DNA from: an uncultured Collinsella sp.
Lineage (GTDB): Bacteria; Actinomycetota; Coriobacteriia; Coriobacteriales; Coriobacteriaceae
Assembly (NCBI GenBank): GCA_900551305.1
Contig: URVK01000105.1
Location: 1 to 6,133, forward strand
Direction of reading: 5' to 3'
DNA length: 6,133 nt
Below are positions 1 through 4,926 of this stretch, one piece after another. The notes beneath the pieces were generated by a model. The model ran no database searches, had not been told where the DNA came from, and saw only the letters and a program-made list of their open reading frames with translations. Each line of letters starts with the position of its first letter. The stretch's first letter is position 1. A program made the translations under genes and the position numbers.

Positions 1-743
1 GCGATGGCGTCGAGCGTTCCCTCGCCACCATCTGCCAGCGGCAAAGCGTTCAGCTCGGCATCGGGCCACACACGGCGCATGCCCTCGGCAACCGCCGCCT
101 CCGCCTGCGCGCTCGAAACGCTGCCCTTAAAGGAGTCAATCGCCAGCAGCACACGGCGGGGCCGGCGGCACGCAGGACCAAAGTCAACCGCCGTACCAGC
201 ATCCTCACCGACACCTGCAAGCGCTGCGGCGTGAGCGGCATGCGCCTCAAGATCGGCCCCACAACCGCCATCAGCGCCGCCCGCTCCGCGCAGACCGCCA
301 AAATAGCTAATCAGCAGCTCACGGCATTCATCCGCCAGGACCCCAGCCGTCACGTTAAACCGATGATTCAGGCGCGAATCGGCATTCAGGTCATACAGCG
401 AACCCAGCGCGCCCGCCTTGGCATCACTCGCGCCATACACGCAGCGCCCCACGCGCGCGTTGACCATAAGGCCCGCGCACATGCAGCAGGGTTCCAACGT
501 CACATAAACCGTACAGTCGAAAAGGCGCCAGCGGCCAAGCGCCTGGGCAGCGGCGCACACGGCCGCAAACTCGGCATGAGCCGAAGGGTCCTGGTCGAGC
601 TCGCGACGATTATGCGCCCGCGCGACGATCTCACCGTCGCGCACCACTACGGCTCCGATGGGCACCTCGCCCACCGCCGCGGCGGCGCGCGCCTCGGCCA
701 GTGCCTCGCGCATGAACTTCTCGTCGATTTCGGTGATCGTCAT
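1..743 (-). CDS. tadA-glxK: TadA tRNA adenosine deaminase fused in frame to glycerate kinase (partial, runs off left edge)
   Basis: The frame is open from ATG 743-741 to the window edge (247 codons, no stop). Residues 1-152 are a full-length TadA, which deaminates A34 to inosine in the tRNA-Arg(ACG) wobble position. They carry the zinc/catalytic HAE motif (H56, E58) and PCCMC (C86, C89), plus the family's C-terminal SYF helix near 146-148. Residues about 153-196 are an Ala/Gly-rich linker. From about 197 the sequence reads VLLAIDSFKGS (198-208), then PLADGGEGT (235-243). These are the N-terminal signatures of type I (GlxK/GarK) glycerate kinase, which phosphorylates D-glycerate. The rest of the kinase lies outside the window. 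A Shine-Dalgarno GGAAGG is 6 bases before the ATG. The only plausible internal kinase start is GTG at 152-150, which has no Shine-Dalgarno, so a single fused polypeptide is the simplest reading. TadA identity is secure; the kinase call rests on about 50 residues. Confidence 0.9.
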   Translation of the reverse strand, partial: MTITEIDEKFMREALAEARAAAAVGEVPIGAVVVRDGEIVARAHNRRELDQDPSAHAEFAAVCAAAQALGRWRLFDCTVYVTLEPCCMCAGLMVNARVGRCVYGASDAKAGALGSLYDLNADSRLNHRFNVTAGVLADECRELLISYFGGLRGAGGADGGCGADLEAHAAHAAALAGVGEDAGTAVDFGPACRRPRRVLLAIDSFKGSVSSAQAEAAVAEGMRRVWPDAELNALPLADGGEGTLDAI

Positions 744-775
744 CGTTCGCCTTCCCTGTTGCAAATTCAAAACGA

Positions 776-784
776 TGCTATCAT
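776..784 (+). promoter_or_regulatory. Extended -10 promoter of tRNA-Ser
   Basis: TGC-TATCAT is an extended -10 element (TGn then TATCAT) ending 10 bases before the mature tRNA. This would start transcription near 791. A TTGCAA at 759-764 resembles a -35 box but sits only 14 bases away, so the extended -10 is the better support. It lies in the 51-base divergent gap shared with tadA. Confidence 0.5.
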
Positions 785-794
785 TACGACTCAC

Positions 795-884
795 GGAGAG
801 ATGGCAGAGCGGTTGAATGCGGCGGTCTTGAAAACCGTTGAGCGCGAGAGCGTTCCGGGGGTTCGAATCCCCCTCTCTCCGCCA
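795..884 (+). tRNA. tRNA-Ser (anticodon TGA)
   Basis: The cloverleaf is complete. The acceptor stem GGAGAGA (795-801) pairs with TCTCTCC (874-880), followed by discriminator G881 and an encoded CCA (882-884). The anticodon arm 822-838 has the 7-base loop CTTGAAA with anticodon TGA at 829-831, which reads UCA and other UCN serine codons. A long variable arm (about GAGCGCGAGAGCGTTC) marks a class II tRNA, as expected for serine. The T arm GGGGGTTCGAATCCCCC is perfect. The total length is 90 bases with the CCA. The convergent tetR stop codon begins only 3 bases downstream. Confidence 0.98.
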
Positions 885-887
885 CTT

Positions 888-1484
888 TTAGTGATGCACC
901 GGCGTCATGGTCCGCTCAAACAGCGCATCGACCACGTCGGCCATCTCGGGTCGACGCTCAAGATCGTGGCCCGATTCCCACCATATCGTGAAAAGTCGAA
1001 TAATACCGCCGGCGACAAACTCAGACGTCGTCTCGAGTGACACGGGGGCCAGGGCATCCTCGGCAAGCACGTTCATCACACGCTCGCGGATGGAGCGGGC
1101 AATACGGTCGCAAATAACGTTGGTCAACATGCCCGACATGCTGCTTGCCAAAATGTTATCCATGAGCTGCTCGTGCGCCAGAATCAAATCCATGGCATCG
1201 TCCAAAATCGCGTGCCGAAGCGCGCGCACGTCCTCGGCAGACACTGCGCCGGCCTCATCGGGCTGTTTTTGCGGCAAGCCCGACATGAGCTCATCGATAT
1301 AAAAGGCAAAGTAATCGTTCTTGTCGCGAAAGTGCTTGTAGAACGTCGTGCGGCGAATCATGGCGCGGTCGCACAGCATGGCAACCGTCAGGTCCTCAAA
1401 ACGATGCTCCTCGAGAAGCTCGGTAAAGGCATCGAACAGGGCGCGGTAGGTTTTCTTGATGCGAAGGTCCACTGGTATCGCCAT
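888..1484 (-). CDS. TetR/AcrR-family transcriptional regulator
   Basis: This 198-residue protein is of normal TetR length. Residues about 9-55 form the DNA-binding domain: FEDLTVAMLCDRAMIRRTTFYKHFRDK has the family's helix-turn-helix layout, with the recognition helix near 43-52 ending in the hallmark TTFYKHF. The remaining part is the helical ligand-binding and dimerisation domain, including a WW pair at 168-169; its ligand cannot be read from sequence. The start at ATG 1484-1482 was chosen because the helix-turn-helix needs only a short N-terminus. The frame stays open further upstream, but that segment is low-complexity and is antisense to the lemA start. Ribosome binding is poor: a GAGG abuts the ATG with no spacing. 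The gene is divergent from lemA, so it may control itself and lemA; this is inference from position. The target is unknown. Confidence 0.9.
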   Translation of the reverse strand: MAIPVDLRIKKTYRALFDAFTELLEEHRFEDLTVAMLCDRAMIRRTTFYKHFRDKNDYFAFYIDELMSGLPQKQPDEAGAVSAEDVRALRHAILDDAMDLILAHEQLMDNILASSMSGMLTNVICDRIARSIRERVMNVLAEDALAPVSLETTSEFVAGGIIRLFTIWWESGHDLERRPEMADVVDALFERTMTPVHH

Positions 1485-1592
1485 CCTCAGGGCAAAGACA
1501 ACACTCGTCAATCTGTCGCATATCTTACACCTGTACCTCGCGCGCTTTGCCCCGGTGCCAACCCCGCCGAAAACACAACGCTTACCGGAAAG

Positions 1593-1622
1593 TTCGGCAC
1601 GGTCAAACGTTGCGGGTATACT
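1593..1622 (+). promoter_or_regulatory. Probable lemA promoter
   Basis: A good -10 box TATACT lies at 1617-1622. A weak -35 (TTCGGC, 1593-1598) is 18 bases upstream. Transcription would begin near 1629, leaving about 55 bases of leader before lemA. The -10 lies within an inverted repeat (1608-1640). Confidence 0.45.
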
Positions 1623-1640
1623 AGTAGCGTTATACCAACG
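1608..1640. promoter_or_regulatory. Inverted repeat over the lemA -10 box, candidate operator
   Basis: GGTATA (1615-1620) and TATACC (1631-1636) are perfect arms around a 10-base spacer. Allowing a two-base insertion on the left (CG at 1613-1614), the match extends to CGTTG...GGTATA against TATACC-AACG. It covers the lemA -10 and likely transcription start, and lies between the divergent tetR and lemA genes. That is where an autoregulating TetR protein commonly binds. Binding by this TetR is an inference. Confidence 0.4.
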
Positions 1641-1683
1641 GCAGCTGGCGCATGCCGCCGCGGCCATTCGAAACGGAGACATC

Positions 1684-2235
1684 ATGATTACCGTCATCAT
1701 CGGCATCGTTGTTGTCATTGTGATTGTCTGCGCCATCGCCGGCATCTACAACAACATGGTCACCAAGCGTAACCGCATCGATAACGCCTGGCAGAACATC
1801 GATACGCAGCTGCAGCGCCGTAACGACCTGATCCCCAACCTGGTCGAGACCGTCAAGGGCTACGCCAAGCACGAGCAGGAGACGCTCTCCGCCGTGATCA
1901 GCGCGCGTAACACCGCCGTCAAGGCCACCACGCCCGAGGCCAAGATGGAAGCCGACAACGTGCTGACCGGCGCACTGCGCCAGCTCTTCGCTGTGGCCGA
2001 GGCCTATCCCGATCTTAAGGCAAACACCAACTTTACGCAGCTGCAGGCATCGCTCGAGGATACCGAGAACAAGATTAGCTATGCACGCCAGAGCTACAAC
2101 GACTGCGTGCTCAGCTACAACAACGCCATTCAAACGTTCCCGGCTGTCATCTTTGCCGGCATCTTCCAGTTTAAGGAGCGCCAGGGCTTCGAGGCCGCCG
2201 AAGCAGCCCGCCAGGCCCCGACCGTCAAGTTCTAG
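1684..2235 (+). CDS. lemA: LemA family membrane-anchored protein
   Basis: This 183-residue protein has the usual LemA length. An N-terminal hydrophobic anchor (residues about 2-21, MITVIIGIVVVIVIV...) would tether it to the cytoplasmic membrane. It is followed by the conserved LemA helical bundle: NAWQNIDTQLQRRNDLIPNL (34-53), a second block AYPDLKANTNFTQLQASLE (107-125), and the YARQSYND...YNNAIQTFP stretch (133-153). The C-terminus FKERQGFEAAE...AP.VKF is also typical. The family's molecular function is not settled. It often sits beside htpX-type proteases or TPM-domain proteins, neither of which is present here. The start ATG 1684 has GGAG at 1675-1678, five bases away. The gene appears monocistronic, with a strong terminator 37 bases after the stop codon. 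Confidence 0.96.
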   Translation: MITVIIGIVVVIVIVCAIAGIYNNMVTKRNRIDNAWQNIDTQLQRRNDLIPNLVETVKGYAKHEQETLSAVISARNTAVKATTPEAKMEADNVLTGALRQLFAVAEAYPDLKANTNFTQLQASLEDTENKISYARQSYNDCVLSYNNAIQTFPAVIFAGIFQFKERQGFEAAEAARQAPTVKF

Positions 2236-2271
2236 TAGTTTGGCAGCGCATCCTAAATCGGCCAAATGCAT

Positions 2272-2317
2272 AAACCGCCCCGTCGAATGCATACTTCGAC
2301 GGGGCGGTTTCCTTTTT
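2272..2317 (+). terminator. Rho-independent terminator of lemA
   Basis: A perfect 16-bp stem is formed by AAACCGCCCCGTCGAA (2272-2287) and its complement (2295-2310), with a 7-base loop. CC and then TTTTT (2313-2317) follow. Confidence 0.94.
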
Positions 2318-2336
2318 CGCGAAGGTCCCCCTCTAA

Positions 2337-2547
2337 GCGCCGTGCATTTTTAGGAGTATTCAACATAACCAAGAGCTTCGGGCGCCACGATAAATGCCAA
2401 AGACCGCGAATATCCCTGCAAATCAAACGCTGTCAGCCCATAACCCCGCCCATCATCCGTAGAAAACATCGAGAAATCCCGATTTTTTGCCCGAGGCCGG
2501 TATGCAGGGGCCTTCGATTGCAGAATACTCGCAAAAATGCACGTCGC
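2337..2547. repeat. Pair of inverted repeats around 161 bp, MITE-like or structured RNA candidate
   Basis: At 2341-2361 the plus strand reads CGTGCATTTTT, two bases, then GAGTATTC. At 2523-2543 the minus strand reads the same with only the two middle bases changed (AG versus GC), so 19 of 21 positions match. Allowing one mismatch, the match extends outward to 2337 and 2547 (22 of 25). The pair encloses 161 bases with no recognisable gene. No clear target-site duplication is visible at the outer edges. Terminal inverted repeats of a small non-autonomous element are one explanation; a long-range RNA stem is another. Confidence 0.5.
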
Positions 2548-2582
2548 CACCGCCCCCACATAGCGCGAACCAAAACAAAAGC

Positions 2583-2689
2583 GCGGCCTTCCTTTCCGGC
2601 GCACTCCGCAGGACGAAAGAACCTCCGCCGCACGAAGTGCGCAGCGGAGGTTCTTTCATGTCCGAGGACGCGCCGGAAAGGAGGGTCGC
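2583..2689 (-). terminator. Large nested palindrome, probable ilvE terminator
   Basis: There are three concentric stems. The outer stem is 2583-2602 with 2670-2689 (20 pairs, two of them G-T). The inner stem is GAAAGAACCTCCGC (2615-2628) with its complement (2644-2657), extended outward by GGAC (2611-2614) with GTCC (2660-2663) across a two-base bulge. The apical stem is CGCAC (2629-2633) with GTGCG (2637-2641) and a GAA loop. Read on the minus strand it begins about 25 bases after the ilvE stop and is followed by CTTTTGTTTTG (complement of 2570-2580), the U-rich tract expected of a terminator. It is much longer than a normal terminator hairpin. Confidence 0.75.
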
Positions 2690-2714
2690 CCTCGGGCCGG
2701 ACAGCTAAGACAGC

Positions 2715-3767
2715 TTACGCGACGGTGTAAACCCAGTTGTGCTTATCCTCGACAGCACCGGACTGGATGCCGGTCAGAGTCTCGCGGAGCTTCTTCATCA
2801 CAGGGCCGATCTCGGTGTAGCCAGCCGGGAAGGTCACGGTCTCGTCGGCGCCGTAAACCTTGTTGTCGATCTCGCCAACCGGGGAGATGACGGCAGCGGT
2901 GCCGCACAGGCCGCACTCGACAAAGGTACCGGCCTTGACCTCGGCCCACTCGACGGGACGCTGGTCAACGGTCATGCCCAGGTCCTGAGCGACCTGAACG
3001 AGCGAGCGACGGGTGATAGAGGGCAGGATGGAGTCGGTGTGCGACTGCGGAACGACGAGCGTGCCGTCCTCCTTCACGAACAGAACGTTGGCGCCGCCGG
3101 TCTCCTCGACATAGGTGCGGGACTCGGAGTCGAGATACAGGTTCTCGGCATAGCCCTCGCGATGGGCCTCCATCGTGGGCTTGAGGGACATGGCGTAGTT
3201 CAGGCCGGCCTTGATGTTGCCGGTGCCGTGAGGTGCCGCACGGTCATACTCGGAAACGCGCAGCTTGACGGGCTTGAGGCCACCCTTAAAGTACGGACCG
3301 ACCGGGGTCACGAGAATGCGGAACGTGTACTCAGGAGCGGGAGCCACGCCGATCACGTCACCGGAGCCGATCATAAACGGACGCACGTACAGGGTCGCAC
3401 CGGAACCGAAGGGCGGAACCCAGGCGGCGTTGGCAGAAACGACCTGCTTGACGGCTTCAACGAACTTGTCCTTGGGGAACGGGGGCATCTCGAGGCGCTG
3501 CGCAGAGTTGTACATACGCTCGGCGTTCATGTCGGGACGGAAGCAGACGATGCTGCCGTCCTCGGCGGTGTAGGCCTTCAGGCCCTCAAAGACCTCCTGG
3601 CAGTAATGGAAGATGCCGCCGCACTCGGAGACATGCAGGGTGTGGTCGGTGGTCAGGCCACCCTCGTCCCACTCGCCGTCCTTCCAATGGGCCTCGTAGC
3701 TGTAATCGGTCTTCATGTAGCCAAAGCCGAGGCTACCCCAATCGATATCCTTTTTCTCGACAGTCAT
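2715..3767 (-). CDS. ilvE: Branched-chain amino acid aminotransferase
   Basis: This 350-residue fold-type IV PLP enzyme exchanges an amino group between glutamate and the 2-oxo acids of leucine, isoleucine and valine in the cytoplasm. The catalytic lysine is K186 in GTGNIKAGLNYA (181-192). Other family landmarks are EVFEGLKAY (58-66), YVRPFMIGSG (127-136), the EETGGANVLFV block (221-231) and CGTAAVISPVGEI (288-300). The length and the C-terminal TGIQ.G...WVYTV ending fit the BCAT-II subgroup. The start at ATG 3767 was chosen over an open upstream extension because AAGGAG (3774-3779) lies six bases before it and family homology begins just after. It is transcribed separately from dedA, which has its own terminator. 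About 150 bases of leader precede it and hold a small upstream ORF that may affect its translation. Confidence 0.97.
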   Translation of the reverse strand: MTVEKKDIDWGSLGFGYMKTDYSYEAHWKDGEWDEGGLTTDHTLHVSECGGIFHYCQEVFEGLKAYTAEDGSIVCFRPDMNAERMYNSAQRLEMPPFPKDKFVEAVKQVVSANAAWVPPFGSGATLYVRPFMIGSGDVIGVAPAPEYTFRILVTPVGPYFKGGLKPVKLRVSEYDRAAPHGTGNIKAGLNYAMSLKPTMEAHREGYAENLYLDSESRTYVEETGGANVLFVKEDGTLVVPQSHTDSILPSITRRSLVQVAQDLGMTVDQRPVEWAEVKAGTFVECGLCGTAAVISPVGEIDNKVYGADETVTFPAGYTEIGPVMKKLRETLTGIQSGAVEDKHNWVYTVA

Positions 3768-3913
3768 ATGTCGCTCCTTACATACACAGTTGCATACTCG
3801 CGAACCCGCACGCAAGGACCGAGGCCGACCGCGTCGCAACGTCGCACGCCCGGAGCGTAGAGCCGGACGGGACACGCGAGCAGCATCAAAGCCGATGGCA
3901 CGTCGATTCGCAT
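3764..3913 (-). CDS. Possible 49-residue upstream ORF (leader peptide) of ilvE
   Basis: ATG 3913 opens 49 codons ending in TGA (3766-3764), which overlaps the ilvE start as ATGA. The predicted peptide begins MRIDVPSALMLLACPV and has 15 Val, Leu or Ile residues out of 49, suggestive for a branched-chain amino acid gene. It has no well-placed Shine-Dalgarno, but a -10-like TACAAT ends 7 bases before its ATG, so the message could begin at or one base before the AUG (leaderless). Against it, the region is GC-rich and the ilvE frame is also open here, so the ORF could be chance. No terminator or antiterminator pair was seen in it. Confidence 0.3.
   Translation of the reverse strand: MRIDVPSALMLLACPVRLYAPGVRRCDAVGLGPCVRVREYATVYVRSDI
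3774..3779 (-). promoter_or_regulatory. Ribosome binding site deciding the ilvE start
   Basis: AAGGAG on the minus strand, 6 bases before ATG 3767. It selects this start over the longer open frame that reaches back to 3917. Confidence 0.85.
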
Positions 3914-3920
3914 GCACGAG

Positions 3921-3949
3921 ATTGTACTCCGCACGCGCGTCGGATAAAA
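3921..3949 (-). promoter_or_regulatory. Probable ilvE promoter
   Basis: The -10 box is TACAAT (complement of 3921-3926), with a 17-base spacer and a weak -35 TTTTAT (3944-3949). AT-rich sequence upstream could act as an UP element. The start of transcription is expected near 3913-3914. Confidence 0.5.
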
Positions 3950-3992
3950 CGTTTTTCTTTAACTAACTAAAGTATTTTCATTTGACCGAAGC

Positions 3993-4025
3993 AAAAAGGC
4001 CCGCCACCGTAAGCGGTGACGGGCC
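3993..4025 (-). terminator. Rho-independent terminator of dedA
   Basis: On the minus strand GGCCCGTCACCG pairs with CGGTGGCGGGCC around a 4-base loop (one G-T pair), directly followed by TTTTT (complement of 3993-3997). It separates dedA from ilvE. Confidence 0.92.
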
Positions 4026-4055
4026 TCAACTGCACGGTTTGCGCGCTGACTCGAG

Positions 4056-4703
4056 CTACGCGTTCTTTTTGCCCAGCTTAGCCTTAACCAGACCGACCAC
4101 GGTCGGGATGATCGACACGGCAACGATGCCGACGATTAGCAGCTCAAAGTGCTCCTGCACAAAGGGGATGCCGCCAAAGAAGTAGCCCAGCAGTGTGAAG
4201 AGCGTCGACCAGGTAATGCCGCCCAGCACGTTAAAGATGACAAAATTGCGCCAGTGCATGCCGCCCATGCCGGCGATAAAGGGCACAAAAGTGCGGATAA
4301 ACGGGAAGAAACGGCCCAGGAAAATAGCCAGGTGGCCCCACTTGTCCAAGAAGTCCTCGGACTTTTTAATGCGCTCGGGCGTCATGGCCTTGACCTTGCC
4401 CGAAGCGATGATCTTTTTGCCAAAGAAGTGACCGATCATAAAGTTGCACTGATCACCCAAGATGGCAGCCGCCCATGCGACGGCCAGCAGGGCCACGATG
4501 TTAAAGCCACCGTTGTGGGCAAAGAAGCCCGAAGCAAACAGCAGTGAATCGCCAGGAAGGAACGGGAAGAACACCACGCCCGTCTCGATAAAGATGATCA
4601 GGAACACGCAGCCGTAGGCCATAAGCGGGCCGGCGGCGATCCAGCTGGCGATCGCGGTGCGCGGATCCTTAAGCAGCTCGGCGATAAAATTGATGAAACC
4701 CAT
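4056..4703 (-). CDS. DedA family (VTT domain) integral membrane protein
   Basis: This 215-residue polytopic membrane protein belongs to the DedA superfamily. Members are linked to lipid scrambling or undecaprenyl-phosphate recycling and to membrane-potential homeostasis; the exact substrate here is not readable. The conserved landmarks are present: the acidic E40 in the first long hydrophobic segment, FFPFLPGDSLLFASG (45-59), and GRFFPFIRTFVPFIAGMGGM (130-149) with the two functionally important arginines R131 and R137. Hydrophobic segments lie at roughly 27-48, 68-83, 125-145, 155-178 and 188-206, and the C-terminus is lysine-rich. The start at ATG 4703 has GAGAGG about nine bases upstream. 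It is a single-gene unit with its own terminator and is divergent from cysE; no functional link to cysE is evident. Confidence 0.95.
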   Translation of the reverse strand: MGFINFIAELLKDPRTAIASWIAAGPLMAYGCVFLIIFIETGVVFFPFLPGDSLLFASGFFAHNGGFNIVALLAVAWAAAILGDQCNFMIGHFFGKKIIASGKVKAMTPERIKKSEDFLDKWGHLAIFLGRFFPFIRTFVPFIAGMGGMHWRNFVIFNVLGGITWSTLFTLLGYFFGGIPFVQEHFELLIVGIVAVSIIPTVVGLVKAKLGKKNA

Positions 4704-4749
4704 GAAGTAAAACCTCTCAGTTGTGGGCGCGGATACGTCCAAGTTGACC

Positions 4750-4783
4750 AGTATACGGTTGCGGTGCCCCCTCGTGCGCAACC
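4750..4783 (-). promoter_or_regulatory. dedA promoter -10 with adjacent inverted repeat (candidate operator)
   Basis: TATACT (complement of 4750-4755) is a good -10 box for dedA, giving a leader of about 40 bases. No good -35 is present at normal spacing; the best is TTGCGC at 20 bases. Immediately upstream, GGTTGCG (4757-4763) and CGCAACC (4777-4783) are perfect arms around 13 bases and occupy the spacer and -35 region, where a repressor or activator site would act. Confidence 0.4.
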
Positions 4784-4857
4784 CCACAAAAGCATGACTC
4801 CATTACCAGCAAGTTTGCATAACTGACATCTGTAGCGCAATGGCGCCAAGATTGTCC

Positions 4858-4885
4858 TTCTTAATCCCTAGCAAATCGCTATACT
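4858..4885 (+). promoter_or_regulatory. Probable cysE promoter
   Basis: The -10 box is TATACT at 4880-4885, with a weak -35 TTCTTA at 4858-4863 (16-base spacer). Transcription is expected near 4892, leaving about 35 bases of leader. Confidence 0.5.
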
Positions 4886-4913
4886 TTATTGAATCGCATT
4901 GCCATGGCGCTAA

Positions 4914-4920
4914 GGGAGGG
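4914..4920 (+). promoter_or_regulatory. Ribosome binding site deciding the cysE GTG start
   Basis: GGGAGGG ends six bases before GTG 4927. It selects this start over an in-frame ATG at 4840, which lies upstream of the likely promoter. Confidence 0.85.
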
Positions 4921-4926
4921 CGGCCG

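Larger units (their letters stand above)
2236..2714. other. Structured non-coding gap between convergent lemA and ilvE
   Basis: This is a 479-base gap with no gene I can support. It holds the lemA terminator (2272-2317), a pair of inverted repeats enclosing 161 bases (2337-2547), and a large nested palindrome (2583-2689). The middle part looks less GC-rich than the flanking genes. Several short frames are open, but none has a ribosome binding site or a recognised domain. Confidence 0.8.

Noticed and set aside
231..1040. Plus-strand 269-codon frame
   Set aside because: Antisense to tadA, runs across the tRNA gene and into tetR; no family features and composition typical of a GC-rich shadow frame.
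1630..2292. Minus-strand 220-codon frame over lemA
   Set aside because: Shadow of lemA; starts inside the lemA terminator hairpin and has no domain.
2266..2730. Plus-strand 154-codon frame in the lemA-ilvE gap
   Set aside because: Begins in the lemA terminator, crosses the inverted repeats and the large palindrome, has no ribosome binding site, and its composition is basic and low in hydrophobics.
2904..2999. CxxC (CGLC, residues 285-288) as the redox switch known in mitochondrial branched-chain aminotransferase
   Set aside because: By motif alignment the mitochondrial CxxC falls a few residues later, where this protein reads AVIS, so the match is coincidental.
2739..3860. Plus-strand 373-codon frame
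   Set aside because: Exact antisense shadow of ilvE, which has catalytic motifs and a ribosome binding site.
3768..3917. 50-residue N-terminal extension of IlvE in the ilvE frame
   Set aside because: Arg-rich with no homology, and ATG 3767 has a near-ideal ribosome binding site.
3768..3930. T-box riboswitch or classical attenuator in the ilvE leader
   Set aside because: No T-box sequence and no terminator hairpin with a T run before ilvE were found.
4840..4926. N-terminal extension of CysE from ATG 4840
   Set aside because: It would place the likely cysE promoter inside the gene; GTG 4927 has a strong ribosome binding site and matches the family N-terminus.
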